A stretch of 64,000 nucleotides of DNA from assembly GCA_963995525.1 (NCBI GenBank), contig OZ023205.1, forward strand, positions 41,280,879 through 41,344,878. The letters are read 5' to 3'. How positions within the stretch are numbered: position 1 is the stretch's first letter; every line of letters starts with the position of its first letter. Under the pieces are notes generated by a model. That model saw only the letters and a program-made list of their open reading frames with translations, did no database searches and had not been told where the DNA came from. A program made the translations under genes and the position numbers. Below are positions 21,735 to 34,311 of this stretch, piece after piece. This stretch comes from Escarpia spicata. Its lineage: Eukaryota > Annelida > Polychaeta > Sabellida > Siboglinidae.

Positions 21735-22045
21735 CGCTATTGATCGGCACCGTATTTCATTGACAACAAGGTCATCATTATCGATCGAGACGATGGCGTG
21801 GTTGTCATATCATGCATGTACGAGTCAATGCCGTGGTGGTACCAGACTCGTAAACAGACCGTGTTTCATTGAAAAGAAAATATCGTCATCATCGATCGAT
21901 CCTATGCCGCGGTTGTCAAACACCCGTAAACCCTGACCACTGGCGTGGTGTTAAGTCACCCGTAAGTCGAATCATGCATGTACGAGGCAATGGCTTAGCC
22001 TTAATGACCCGTAAGCTCACGACCGCAGGCGAGGTGGTAAAACAC
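21735..22045. repeat. Inverted and dispersed repeat flanking the relic
   Basis: The segment CGCTATTGATCGGCACCGTA through CATATCATGCATGTACGAG at 21735-21835 is the inverted copy of 21165-21290, so the capsid/protease relic sits between inverted repeats. A further copy of the CATGCATGTACGAG...AATGACCCGTAAG element lies at 21936-22040; it is the element that interrupts PolB at 11862. Confidence 0.75.
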
Positions 22046-22049
22046 CCGC

Positions 22050-22944
22050 CAGTCATATAATTATCCGCTTGTATCTTCTTTAATCAATAAAATATGTTTT
22101 GTGTTTCATGCATGATATCACACTAAGAGGTGTGCAAGTCATTGTGTCATTATACGCTTGTATCTTTAGTCAATAAAATATGTGTGCATTCGTATACTAC
22201 CATGTTTTTCTTTTTCTTCATACGTGCACTTATGCGATGAGACACAACGATAGATGACCCTTACATACACACGCACGCAATGATATATACGATATGTATA
22301 CCCACTAGGATGCGCTCATTACCCACCCATCAGCCCACTCGTACCGATGGCGGACGGTAGTCCTATATTAAGATGTGGTGTTGTGTTTAATTTACATAAA
22401 TTAATTCGTTTTTCCTACTGTATACCTCAATAAGATGCTCATGACCCCTTCACCACTCCTGTCCTATACTAGACCAAGCCACCAACCCGCCCGTGCCGTC
22501 AGGGGCGCTACCTACTTCCGGCCACGTGACTACTACGATCTCAACACCAAAAGCTGAGTCAAAATCTTAGAATGTCATCATGCCTCCACCGTTAAGGTCT
22601 AAGATGGCCCGAAGAACTACTGGTAATAAACATATATAATGCTTTAGTAACTGCTCCATAACACTTAGCTGCTCGTGAACATTTTTCATATCTATTCTAA
22701 TTAATTGAAGGCTTTCACAAAGATTGTTAGTTCTTTCATCATAATAAAATTTGCATTCTGAGTTAAACTACCATTTCAAGTATTTTCTAAGGAATGTGTA
22801 TGCAGGATGAGAACAATATTTACTTTATTGTACGCATGCTTCTTTGGTAATTGCTCAACAAGCCTTTTGATCATAATAAATATTTGATTTGCATCATTTG
22901 AATAGACAAGACTACTTGTAAAACATCACCAAAGATAGGTAGAC
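22050..22944. other. No gene seen
   Basis: AT-rich, with a repeated ATCTT(C)TTTA(A)GTCAATAAAATATG motif near 22070 and 22150. No coding region or known element recognised. Confidence 0.4.
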
Positions 22945-22956
22945 GAGAATACCACT

Positions 22957-22962
22957 TTATTT
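22957..22962 (-). terminator. Polyadenylation signal of the cysteine-rich peptide gene
   Basis: AATAAA on the minus strand, about 140 nt beyond the stop codon of the gene at 23100-24083. Confidence 0.6.
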
Positions 22963-23099
22963 CAATCACCAAACATCAGTGACACAGGCGACAATTAATG
23001 AAACATAACACAGTAAGAATATCCGTTAGGTTCTGCTTTGATCTTGTGATCGTTATTGCAATACAATCATAAAATCATCGACCTCGTCCGTGTGTACGT

Positions 23100-24083
23100 T
23101 TACATGTCACTGCCGTCGCAGCACATGCACGCACCGTAGACTGCATTCCTGCAGTAGCACATGGAGCAGTGCTTGCAGATCTTCTTGCATGAATCGTACT
23201 TGCACTTGGCATAGCAAATCACACCTGCAACAGCGAGAGGCATAATAAGATTTAACAAGACAAGATCGCCATTGTCACAAACTCCAGATGGCATAGGGAC
23301 AAGGAAGCTTTTGGCGTATCGAAAGTCCAACAATTTCCCATCTCATCTACGTAAAACCCCCCCAGATAGCTGTTGATTTATGTTTGAACATATTCAAACT
23401 GCTAGCATTAGCATGCACAATCATCAGACACTGAACACATGCACAAACATTGCTTGGAATTACATCTCCTTTTACACATTTTCGAATCTAAGCTTATTAC
23501 GAATTAAGCAGACAATTAACAAACAGTGATATTCTAACAATACTGTCAGTTTGACACTTTTGCACAGTTATGAGTTTACGTCTATTGCATAGTACGAACA
23601 TAACTTTCAGAAACAGATCCCGAATAGCTTTCTATGAGTAATCTATGCCACTAAAGATATAAAAGTTCATCATCGAAGAATTGATAACACCCATGCAATT
23701 AAAATTATACTATAATTTTAAGGAGATATGCCTATACATCAATGTATAACTTTAACTACTTTGAATATTATAATTTAGAGTGATCTCCTAAACTTAATTG
23801 TTTGCTGGTCTACTTTGCGAAAAATCAATTGTATCCCTCTCTATATATATAGATATATATATCTACATAATTATATATTGCTAATTGAATTACTGTCAAA
23901 AGAAAGCTAATTTCAGTATTTCAACGACAATCTTAAGATTCTGTAAGATATAAGTCTTAAGTGAAACACTATGTACTATTATGATCTTTGTGAGACGAAT
24001 ATCGATAACCACACACCTTCGCTAGCCTGAGGCATGACGAGAGCGATAATGCAAATAGCAGCGATGAAGACGAAGATCTTCAT
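23100..24083 (-). CDS. Secreted cysteine-rich peptide, two coding exons
   Basis: Exon 1 is 24017-24083 (67 nt) and exon 2 is 23100-23224 (125 nt), together 63 codons plus stop. The intron has GT at its start (GAAG|GTGTGTG) and AG after CTGTTGC (TTGCAG|GTGTG), and the frame joins cleanly. Residues 1 to about 22 are a signal peptide (MKIFVFIAAICIIALVMPQA, then SEG). The mature part of ~41 residues has ten cysteines, spaced C-x3-C-x4-C-x3-C-x2-C-x2-C-x-C-x7-C-x-C-C, and many lysines. Such peptides are usually secreted and disulfide-bonded, for example antimicrobial, toxin-like or matrix peptides; none is named here. TTTCTAAACAG just before the leader looks like an acceptor, so a 5' non-coding exon probably lies further upstream. 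Confidence 0.8.
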
Positions 24084-24109
24084 TCTGACGAGTTCTTGTG
24101 CGGTCTGTT

Positions 24110-24889
24110 TAGAAATAATAATGTGTTGTTAATATAACTAATCAGAATTTAAAGTCGTACATAGAAACTATATATTAAAATTAAATATAGTAAATGTTGT
24201 CGGTTAATGGCTGTTGTTTAGATCATGCATGCTACCATATATGGCACTTTGGCAGGTCGCCATGTCCGGCTAGCAGAATAATAAACGTATGGCATACGGA
24301 TATAATACTTAGTCCGTTGTGCAGTTTTATCTTAAAATTGCACATTAGAGAAATGGGGGAGAGATAGTGAGGGGGAGGAGAGAGAGGGAGACGGAGAAGG
24401 TAAGGGATAATATTGAGTGTGAGAGTATCTGAGCCTTCATTCTCGTGCGAGAGTTGAGAAAAGTGATACATGATGTAAACGGCATGTTGAATAACTGGAC
24501 ATTTGCATTTAAAGATTGACGATCTCAATGTGCAACCGTAATCGCCCGGATCATAGATAAGCCGCTTCCATGTAGATCGATTGTTTATTAGGGATGTAAG
24601 ATTGTTCACATATCAGTTTGGTATAATTGTATTTATCTCTATTTTCCTCTGGCTTTCCTGCCCAGAATCAGTGCAGACGGAGGCATCTCAAACTAATCCT
24701 ATTCGTGATGTTTATGAACATCTCCTTAACCTTCTTTCTTTGTGAACCTGTTGCTCCCGTCGACATTAATGTAGGCCTATTTGCCGAGTATTCTGGGGTA
24801 CTTGTTCTTGCGTGTTTACATGTAGTATAGTGATTGATCAATCACTAAGATGGATCTAAGTACGCGACTCACCATCCACGGACTGTTGT
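24110..24889. other. Upstream of the peptide gene, no second gene
   Basis: Presumed 5' intron or promoter of the peptide gene on the minus strand. A GGGGGAGAGATAGTGAGGGG purine tract lies near 24355-24400. No convincing coding exon. Confidence 0.4.
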
Positions 24890-25587
24890 GTTATAATATG
24901 CAGTTGTTTGTAAACGCCCTACAACCATTTTGGACGTGTTTTTCGTCGCGTCATAATATCGTTGTATAAATTGAATATATTAAATTTTATCACGATTCAT
25001 CGACGTTGATTTTGCATCGTCGTCTAGTGTGCGCCACTATACGTCAAACGCCGACCCGCGTGCAATATAAGCCACAAGGTGAACCCATTTTATGTTTAGT
25101 CCCGCTCGGGGATTAAGGATTATTGATAATTAGGGTACGCGATATGTTGCACCTCCAAGAAAAAGTTTAACTCAAAATTTGTGCCAGTTTAAAAGGTTAA
25201 CTCCCGTTTATGTTGGGCTATGCTGTTTCGTTCGGGAGGAGTAATTTTGAATCTGGACCAATCCCAGGGCTCAGTTGCGTCATGTGATGTAAACATGGCT
25301 GCCCCCATGGCGAAAGGAATATTGTTGTCTCGTCCTAAGGAAACCTTACATGTTTCGCACACGTCATCAATTACACCACCCAGCCGATTACAACTCATAC
25401 ATGGGGTAGATATCATGAATGTCAACACGTGGCTGTATTTGGAAGGTGACAATCATGACCAGATACTTTTGCCTGCAATTTCAAATCAGCGACACAGCCA
25501 CGTTCACAGCCACGAAATTGGCGCCTGACCAACGATATTTCATAACGTTGAGTTCACCAACAGTCATGCAAAGCACTTCTGCAATTA
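24890..25587. repeat. Dispersed repeat, copy A
   Basis: Starts TATGCAGTTGTTTGTAAA and ends GCACTTCTGCAATTAAC. A near-identical copy lies at 36498-37159. Both contain AACATGGCTGCCCCCATGG, a conserved octad that keeps frames open on both strands, but no known protein domain is recognised. Confidence 0.85.
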
Positions 25588-26019
25588 ACGTTGCCCTTTC
25601 TGTTAGTAAAACTGCTGAACTAGACTATGTTGTTATTGTGAATTTACGCACTTCACTTGGCAGGAGTCGTCACTGTCACTCACATTGCTATTGTATGGTT
25701 GTACGTGCAAAGTTCGTGCATCGTCAAATTTCAAATGTGTCATATTCTCATTTAAATGATTCCACAAGATTTCTCATGGAGTTTATGACACTTTTATAAT
25801 TTGTTGGATATCTTCATTATTTCCGACGTAAATCGACTTAATGGTCTCAGAAAAAGACCATTTACTGGTATTGAATTTCAGTCCATTTCTTTTGACCAGG
25901 AAGCTCGTGGACGGTGTTTGTGTTATTGGAAAAATGGCAATATACCTGTATGTATTGAATATATTTATGTGAAATAAAAAGTTATGTGATCCAAATTTTT
26001 TGATCAATATTAATTGTCT

Positions 26020-26540
26020 CTATTTGACCATGACCTAATTAGTTGACCTTCACTGTGTATTTGACCTATTTACTGGGATTAATTACCTCAATCGGGTGTA
26101 ATTAATTCAGAAAAGGGTCTTTTCAATGTTGGAGGATATAGAACATTGTAAATATATAATGACTTTATTAAATAATTAATTGTGATGACCTAATTAGTTG
26201 ACCCTGATTTAATATTTGACCTATTTATTTGGATTAATAACGTAAATCAGGTGTAATTAATTAGGAAAAATGCCTACTAAACTATGAGGTTGAACACTGT
26301 CAATATTGACTGTGAATATACTATGACTATGTCACTTTGTAAAATCTGTAATTTGGTGACTTATATTTAATATCTAACCTACTTACAGGGATTAATGGCA
26401 TGATTCAGCCGTAATTAATTAAGAAGTGAGCCAAACATTTTTAGGAATGAAACAAATCAACATAAAATACATTGTGACCTGGTATGCATGACCTAATTAG
26501 TTGACCAACTTTTTAACATTTGACCCATTTATGGGGATTA
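26020..26540. repeat. Degenerate tandem repeat, GACCTAATTAGTTGACC
   Basis: About four diverged units of ~130-170 bp, each containing GACCTAATTAGTTGACC, ATTTGACCTATTTA and GGGATTAAT. Reverse-complement relatives (AGGTCAAATCTAGGTCAAA) occur at 32510-32940. Confidence 0.7.
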
Positions 26541-28160
26541 ACAGGGTTAGCTGTATTCTGTTATATAATGGAGCAATTAAACGTTCAGGGAATAACATTC
26601 AAGCAGATTACAAACCTAATGGGAGGTTGTTTCTCTAAATAGTAGGACACAACACAGGTGAATATATAGGGAATACATGGATAAAACATAATAATTGCAA
26701 GAATGCTAAGAATATTTATTATAAGATATTGCAGCATCACTGCAATTTCATAAAGTATTGTATGAGTCCATGCAGATACACTGTATAAATGTACATATTA
26801 AGTGCATGTATGTGCACTGGTATCAAGTCTTGCAGGTACAACAAAAGTTGTAAGTCTTAAGTGGTTAAGCAATGTTTGTAATTTTGTTGGTATAGCAACC
26901 CATATAATTCTGAGAATGTCATTATGTGTAGCTAACAAAGAGTCTTGCAGGTAAAAGAACATTTGTCAATATTCACAATGTAGTGAATATTGTCAAATCT
27001 TGCATGATCTGTAACATGTGAAGTTCTGCGGCAGTGTAGCAACTATTAGGTACAACAACATGTAATTCCAAGGCAATGCAAAAAGTTTGCATTCAGAATT
27101 TAGAAAAATTGTTTTTTAACATTGATTTTCAGGTCAAATTTAAAAAGTAACTTTTAAAAGAATGGCAATTTAGAAGTCAGATAAGTTGTGCAAGCATAAG
27201 CATGTTTTTTATCAAAGTGGTTTTATAAGAGAAAATTATTGGATTCTAAATTTTGAAGATATATTTATAAAAGTTTCTGAGAGACAGGGCACATGGTGTA
27301 GATAACTGTCTAATTAGTTGATAGAATTTATGTTGGACTTATTTGTATGTGATTTTGCAAGAGTATGTGATGTGATGCAGATTAATTATACAATTAAATT
27401 AAATTACAATTTCCATAATATGCTTTACTGCCATTACCTGAAACTACAACAAATTATTTGAACAACAATTAATGCAACGGATATTCAAATACAACATTTC
27501 TGCTACAAAATGTAAACAGTTTGCAACAATTTCAATTACTATTGTATTCTAGCAACAATTTCACAAATAATTTTCATCCCCTTACAACAATGTCTTGAGC
27601 AATGAAAAATAAACATTGACAACAATTTTAATTATTTCAACAATTGCAGGCAGACACTTTATTTACGATACATTCTTGAAAGGAACAATTAAGATTAATT
27701 AAAAAAGAACTAAGTCTAAACAACAACTTAACTACATTTCACTTACAAATTACAAGGTATAAATTACATAATCATTTTATTTTGACAAAACAAAGCATTT
27801 AAACTACCACTTATTTTAGACTAACCTGTTGATCTTCCAACACTGAATAACTTGCTAGATGTGAAGTTGTGCAGTATGAAAAAGAAATACACAAAAACAA
27901 TTAATTTATTATAATAAAACATGTAATAAATAATGTTGGTTAAACAATCATGATATGCCTACAAGTATATAAATAAGTATACAGCGTAAACGCAATTCCT
28001 TTAAAAGTTTAAAATGCTTTCCGGTTTTAGTAACGATTCTATGGAAAAAGGTTATCAATGTCAATGACAACGCCAACGTCACTAACAGTAACAATGCAAA
28101 CAGACGCAGAGTTTGCATACATTTTCTTTGAAATATTTAATTATGGCATTCTAATTATGA
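26541..28160. other. AT-rich, gene-free
   Basis: No coding region. The 27420-27700 part is rich in ACAACAATTT-type motifs. Nothing else recognised. Confidence 0.5.
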
Positions 28161-28172
28161 TTAATATAAAAG

Positions 28173-28188
28173 TAAAGACGGCTAAACG

Positions 28189-28224
<36 letters not shown>

Positions 28225-28240
28225 CGTTTAGCCGTCTTTA
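28173..28240. repeat. Perfect hairpin around a TA tract
   Basis: TAAAGACGGCTAAACGTTA (28173-28191) is followed by ~30 nt of alternating TA and by the exact reverse complement (28222-28240). The TA loop is itself self-complementary, so the whole can form a cruciform. It may be a very small fold-back element. Confidence 0.9.
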
Positions 28241-28503
28241 GTTTTATATATATATATATTTACTGCTACAAGTGAACAATAACATAACCAATAATATGGC
28301 ACTATACGATGATTGTGGTGGGAATGGTTTTAATTAATGCTGGAAAGCGCCTACTGATTCCGTCACTGATGCTGTGATGCCGGCGGCCGACCGGCGTGAT
28401 ACGGCGTTGGCTGTTGAATTTTGAAAATATATGCCCACAACGCTAAAGTTGCTCATCTCGCTGTATAATTATTGCACGACAAGCAAGTACCACAATGCAA
28501 CAT

Positions 28504-29010
28504 ACCATTCGGTTTCTGTCTTACGTTAGCATAATATGCAGTTTTCACCAACATTTTTTGAAATCGTTCAGCAACGTATCGATATTATTAATCAGAACCA
28601 CCCATTTCACTAATGGCATGCAAACAAAGCGTCAAATAAGTTGTTTTTAGTGAAATACTTACAATATTCGTACGACGATAATCACTTTACGCGCCTAACG
28701 GAAGCACTCGGTTTCTGCCTCGTCGTGTTCAAAATCATCACTGACACTGTGCGACAAATCGCAATACATTCACTGTATAAACTCCACGGGCTGTTCGTTA
28801 ACTTTCCTGTGGTGATTAGGGTGAATAGATGCTTACAATTTCGCCCGATAAATTTTAATGTTAGTATTGTTACGGTTGTTTACATCAAGATATGTTGCAC
28901 TGTCAGTGTCACAGTAGTGTAGTCACGTAGTCTGCGTTCGCTATCAAAATATCTGTCAAAAACCGGTTTGCCTCGTTTTAATTTGAGACAAATAACTTTG
29001 TTGCATGTTT
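28504..29010. repeat. Dispersed repeat, second copy at 46.9 kb
   Basis: Matches 46916-47325 in the same orientation, from CGGTTTCTG through ATAATCACTT(T/C)ACGCGCC to AAAACC(G/T)GTTTGCCTCG. Open frames in it are not conserved beyond the nucleotide similarity. Confidence 0.8.
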
Positions 29011-31464
29011 GTAGACATCCTTAGGCTTTGCTCATTGTGTCCGATATATTTGACTAAAGATGTATTTAATATGAGATCCAGCTATATAATCGTAATGAAG
29101 CAGAAACTCAGATAGGGCAGAAACCGAGTAGGTGACTATATCCATTTTAAAGCTAATCTTTCATACTAGACTGCCTTCGCAATTTCATACACCTCCTCGA
29201 ACATTTTATGTAATTGTTTCAAGTGTTAAAATAAATCAAAAAATCAACCAAACCATTAAGCTCCACATACCTGTACCGGTACACAGTAACGTTCGCGTTC
29301 AAAATGAACAATTCAAAAATGTGGCTTCATATGTAACAACGTTATCCATTGGTTGATTCCACGGTAATTTGCATATTAATTGTAACCAATCAAAACAGGT
29401 TTTAGAAAACACCGTTTATAAGCTGCAGTATATTCGTCAATTTGTTTTATCTGCGCCTTATTTATCATCGGGAACAATACATGATAGAGCCAAGTCGCAA
29501 ATGTAAGATAATAAAAATGGTACACGCGCGATGGAATTAGTACAGGTTAGTCGTTACTTACAACAATTCTGAGAACCACAGCTCAATTTGGGACGTAAAA
29601 GAACCACTGAGGACGACAAGCACCCTGGCAGTGACCACCCTCGGTGCCAGCATAGAAAGGTCGGCTTGGCGATAATGTTCTGAAAAGGCTGACTAGTTGA
29701 ATGAGACCTCATAAGACCATAACATTGTAACCACAAAAATATACAGACTAGTCAGTTAATAGAACGTTGCCGAGTGCTGGAAACAACTAGAACTAGAACT
29801 AGAACTAGAACTAGAACAGCCACGCCACAGGCACATTGATTGGGATTCGGAATTTTTTTTTATATGTTTGTATGCTTTCAAGTTCAATAGCATTCGCCAG
29901 CATTGAGGCGTAGCGCTAAACACACAATATAGTACATAGCGTGTGGTGATTTTGCGCGTGCGCGAACAAAATCCGGAAAAGACGGGTAAACATTGAATGA
30001 TGTTTCGGCATTGTTTACATGTTGGATCAATGACATTGCCATTGGCGATAAAAGCTGTTGTATTTATGTATGCTAGGTTGCCAGTATAACGCTGATTGTC
30101 CGGCATGGACATGGTCAACAACAAGCATTGCCATGGCATGGGCCGGCATTGGCATTGCAGTTATGCGTATGGGACTAGCATTTACTAGCAACAGTGATTC
30201 AAGATACGCTCATTGTCATAGGTATGTCAACATCCGCTGGGTGGCAGCATCGCTCAGCGTCGGTTTAACGCGTTCCAGAAATGGCGCAGGTTTTTTGCCG
30301 CGCAGTCGATCTGCTGGATCACATGGTCTCGGAAAACGTCGTGGATCTCGCTATGCATACTAATTTTGTTTACTGTTGACATTTATATCGACCAATGAAT
30401 GCCATCAGAAGAATATCGGCGGGTAAAATATGTTACATTGTATTCGGCCGGGCAATATTAAGGTTGGTGAACTTTGCGTTGTGTTTACTTACAAAAATAT
30501 TTATATATTTTAGCGTGTATTTTAAAAATGCTTAGGTGTCTTTGTGAAACTAGAATCCTAGCTTTCATATGGTATAACTATGAATCTTGTATATCCATGC
30601 GGAACGCAAGGAGGATTAATCTTAGATGACCAGTAGCGTGCCAGTTTGATGCGTTTTGTATGTCGCTCGGTGCATTAGGATTAGCGGCTGTTTATGATGT
30701 ATGCGCCGAGGCGCGGCGCCATTATAACGTATGTGTGATCGATATTGTAATCTGTGCCATCCCCACTTTTATCAGTTAAATGTTAGAAAGTTGTGATTGG
30801 ATATATACTGTTTTCTAGTAATCAAGATTTTTAGGACAAGTTACAACATTTCGAAAACAGTGACATTTACGGCGATGTCTATTGATGTCACATCTGTGGC
30901 CGTGGCGTGGGCGTGGCTGTGCGCTCTACTTCCTGTTCAATCAATATAGGAATACGTTCAATTTTAGTAAGTTGTGTTAATAAAATGTAATACGTGTATA
31001 TTATTATTGTGTCTGTATCAGTATTTGTATTATATAAATTACGAACAGTTAATATTTCCACTTTAATTTGCATCACCTGACACCTGTAGGCTGTATTCCT
31101 GTAATCCTATACTATTGTAATTCACATTTTATAATTCAGTCTATAGTCATGTTGACTATCCATTTTGTTGATGTTAATAATATTTACTGTTTTGTTTGTG
31201 GTGTTTTTATGTGAATCATAATATCTTGTTGTGATTTGTATTTCATGCCACAAATACTCAGGAATTCTGGTGGTGAAGATAAAGATAAGTTACGATATAT
31301 CAAACAATCTTGCATACTCACATACAGGGATATAATGTTCACACTGTCGCCTCCACGTGGCTTCTGTCGTGAATCACAATACCGAAGTGATATCGATGTT
31401 GTGTGCACTAAGAAAAGTGTGGTATTACAAAAATGCAGAAATGTACTGTTTTTTTTCTTTTCAG
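29011..31464. other. No gene; minor repeats
   Basis: Contains a six-unit CTAGAA tract near 29786-29817 and GGCATTG-type microrepeats near 30110-30160. A pyrimidine tract TTTTTTTTCTTTTCAG at 31449-31464 is a good splice acceptor directly before the SGNH-like frame. Confidence 0.45.
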
Positions 31465-31465
31465 A

Positions 31466-31942
31466 ATGGATTCCGAATCACGCAAGGCCAAGCAGCTAAT
31501 CGTTTGGCACAGTTTTGTGCGTCGAATGTCAGAAGCGTGTACCAGCAATGCTGAGTACCGCTATTTCTGTCCCGACCTTCTCCTGTCTTGTATGTTTGAC
31601 AAGGGTGTCTTTCTAGTAAAAGGGGGACTTACCTTGGGTGGTTTGTTCCGTGAATTTGGAGCTGTGTGTGCAGAGGCGCCAAATGTTGTTTTAATCGACA
31701 TAGGAACGAATGATCTATGCAAAGCCAAAGGCTGTGCACCTGAAGAATTGGCAGTAGGTATTGTGTCATTTGCTCAGAAACTGACTTCAATACCTTCTGT
31801 ATTACAGGTAGTGATATACCATATTGTAACACGATTGATGATTTACCTACGCACGAGACTGTGCCTAACAGGAAACAGCTGTGGGCCTGCACCAATGTCA
31901 ATAATGGCAAGTGCTCGCATGGGTCAACTCTTCAGGAATTGA
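31466..31942 (+). pseudogene. SGNH/GDSL hydrolase-like domain, degenerate
   Basis: The frame starts MDSESRKAKQ just after a strong acceptor (AG at 31463-31464). It resembles the SGNH-hydrolase-like domains common in invertebrate mobile-element and multicopy proteins. The block VWHSFVRRM corresponds to the usual GHSFVRR but lacks the glycine, and GGLTLGGLFREFG, CAEAPNVVLIDIGTNDLC and EELAVGIVSFAQKL follow. The GTND block is intact. After VVIYHIVTR (about 31840) the frame loses similarity, and a neighbouring frame seems to continue the coding sense, so it is probably shifted. The usual serine of block I is retained as HS. The catalytic His of the C-terminal block is not seen. An exon of a real gene is possible, but a relic is more likely. 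Confidence 0.55.
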
Positions 31943-32330
31943 CAAAGCTCTTTGATCTTTGCAGAAGTGTCTGGCATCATAGTCGCTTCATATCCATTGC
32001 TCAACTAAAATGTACGTGGAATAACAATGTGCACACTTCAAGAACATTGCTACATGACTGAGAATTGTAGACGTCGCTACTAGGATGTTTCTGTTCTTCA
32101 ACAACTGGCAGGGCTGAGCTGTGATATCAGCGGCTATAGTTATGCTTACCTCACATCAGTTGCTCAACTGGAAGTTATGTGCAGTGAAAATATGCTCACA
32201 TAATGAAAGCTGCTATTCAACTGAGAATTGTAGACATTGCTCCTTGCATGGGTCGACTCATCAGCAACTGGTAGAGTTCTCTGATCATGGTAGAAGATGC
32301 TGGTGTCGTAGCAAACCCAGTGCATACTTT
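31900..32330. repeat. Three diverged repeats after the SGNH ORF
   Basis: Three loosely similar blocks contain TGCATGGGTC(A/G)ACTC, (T)TCA(A/G)CAACTGG and GAGAATTGTAGAC(G/A)T. The last motif is seen at 32062 and 32224. Confidence 0.5.
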
Positions 32331-32509
32331 CGTGGACTTTCACACACAAATTACGAACTTCAGTGCATATTACATGGACTTATGCATATTACTTATCGTG
32401 AATTATGAACTATAATTCAGTGCATATTGTTTACATAGCATTAAAGTAATTATATTAGCAATTTTGCACCCAAATGATAATTGCCAATTTCTTAATTTAT
32501 TTTCACCTA

Positions 32510-32940
32510 AATTATGTCATTTATATGGAATTAATCTCAGTATGTAGGTCAAATCTAGGTCAAAATGGAATGTAGGTCAAGTGTGAAGATCAAGGCAAGG
32601 TCACCAAAATTGATATTTCCTAAAGGGTTGTATCATGATTCATCTAGTGGGTGCATTTATGAATTAATTATGCCATAAATTCAGGTATATAGGTCAAATG
32701 TGAAATATAGGTCAAGTTCTAATAGCCATTTAAGGTTGAATAGTATTAAATTAATTATATTGGCAATATTCATACTTCAAACGTTAACAGTGCTCATTAC
32801 CTAATAAATTTTTAGCTAAATTATGTCATTAATAAGAATTAATCCCATGCTGTGGACCAAATCTAGGTCAAAAGTGGAATGTAGGTCAACTGTGAAGGTC
32901 AAGTCAAGGTCACCAAAATTGACATTTCCTTAAGGGTTTC
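32510..32940. repeat. AGGTCAAA repeats, two ~310-bp units
   Basis: Two copies of AGGTCAAATCTAGGTCAAAA followed by TGGAATGTAGGTCAA, a GTCAAGGTCACCAAAATTGA core and TTCCTTAAGGG lie near 32546 and 32867. They are related in reverse complement to 26020-26540. Confidence 0.75.
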
Positions 32941-34214
32941 ACTATTTTTGATTTCACATTAAAAGGTTCCAATGTTATTACTATTTTCCAATCAAATAAA
33001 TGCAGTCCTCATGCAGACTATGCACAAGAAATGGACTGAAAACCAATAGACAAAAAATGCCACCATCTTAAGATTTAAAAGTTTAATAGCGCCGCAAATA
33101 TTGAAGATATAACAAAAAATCCAAAAGGGTAGTAAACTACATATCCATTATCCATCATGTAGATGATATAACATATTCAAATTTTTTTTGACATACAACA
33201 AGAAATCAGACATTGACAGCACCCGCGGGTGTTTATTTCTCCCCTTTCCCTAAAAGTTAAGTATGCACACCTCCCGACGCAACACAACTTGTACCTTTTT
33301 AGTTGCAGTCGGTTCGAGGGAAGGCTTCGTTAACTTACAACCAATGCCGGGCTCCTGAAGCCTAGGGACAATGTATCGACCTTACTGCAGCTAGGGATGT
33401 CGATGACAATTTCAGACTGCATATCCATTGGCATTGTTTTATAGTTGCACGTCCTAAATTCGTGCGCCGTCCAATTCAGTATCCCCTGGACGTTGTCTCT
33501 TTTGACTGCTTCGGTGAAAGTGTATGTTAAACTGGCAGATACGCCTACAGTCTTAATAAACCTGGTTGGTGTGCCATCATTCAGTACAAGTTTTAGGTAA
33601 AAAAAATTACAATACAGTGTTGCAACGGAATTTCGCGTCTAAACGATAGCACAAGAATAAAATCGTCCGCGATCAATGCAGCAGCGTCAATCGGCGCTTG
33701 TTACAAGTCGTTAAAGTTGCAAATAAATATGTATTATTCCCGAAATGTTCCGTTTGTTGACTTCCTTACCACAGCATGGCCAACTCTATTAATGAGCTAA
33801 TTTGTTAAACTACGTCTATGATGTATTGTATCGATATGGCCTATTTGGTTTTAATTTGTGATGGTATGTGTTGCTATCGAATTAATATTATTACAGGGGT
33901 TATAAAAAAGTTACTGTTGACAACACTAATTATTGTGAACTTACTGTAAAAGTTTGGGTTTTGGTATTGACAGCCTTGTTATGTATACTTATTTCACAAT
34001 TGCAAATAATACCAGAACTATTACACTTTTCAACTGAATACGAACAACGTTTATTTGTGTTAGACAATGTTAATTATTTCACAATTAAGACAACTGTTTA
34101 ACAATTTGTTTGTATTCAATCGATGACATAACATGACAAATTCTTCACACAAAGATTTCTTCAGATTTGTGTGAAAATAAAATGTATTAATGTAATTTAA
34201 GAGAATAATTAAGC

Positions 34215-34216
<2 letters not shown>
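32941..34216. other. No gene seen
   Basis: A short stretch near 33430-33500 (GTTGCACGTCCTAAATTCGTG) resembles 25690-25720 and suggests an old dispersed repeat. Otherwise nothing recognised. Confidence 0.4.

Positions 34217-34306
<90 letters not shown>
34217..34306. repeat. (AC)n microsatellite
   Basis: About 45 uninterrupted AC dinucleotides. Confidence 0.97.

Positions 34307-34311
<5 letters not shown>

Noticed and set aside
25189..25528. Overlapping ORFs of copies A and B on both strands
   Set aside because: Conserved at DNA level between repeat copies, but no domain and no codon-specific conservation visible.
28641..28922. 93-codon frame repeated at 46991-47260
   Set aside because: Dispersed repeat; indels between copies are not in multiples of three, so the frame is not maintained as protein.
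30058..30363. 101-codon frame with Met/Ala/Gly-rich start
   Set aside because: Derived from GGCATTG micro-repeats; no recognisable pattern.
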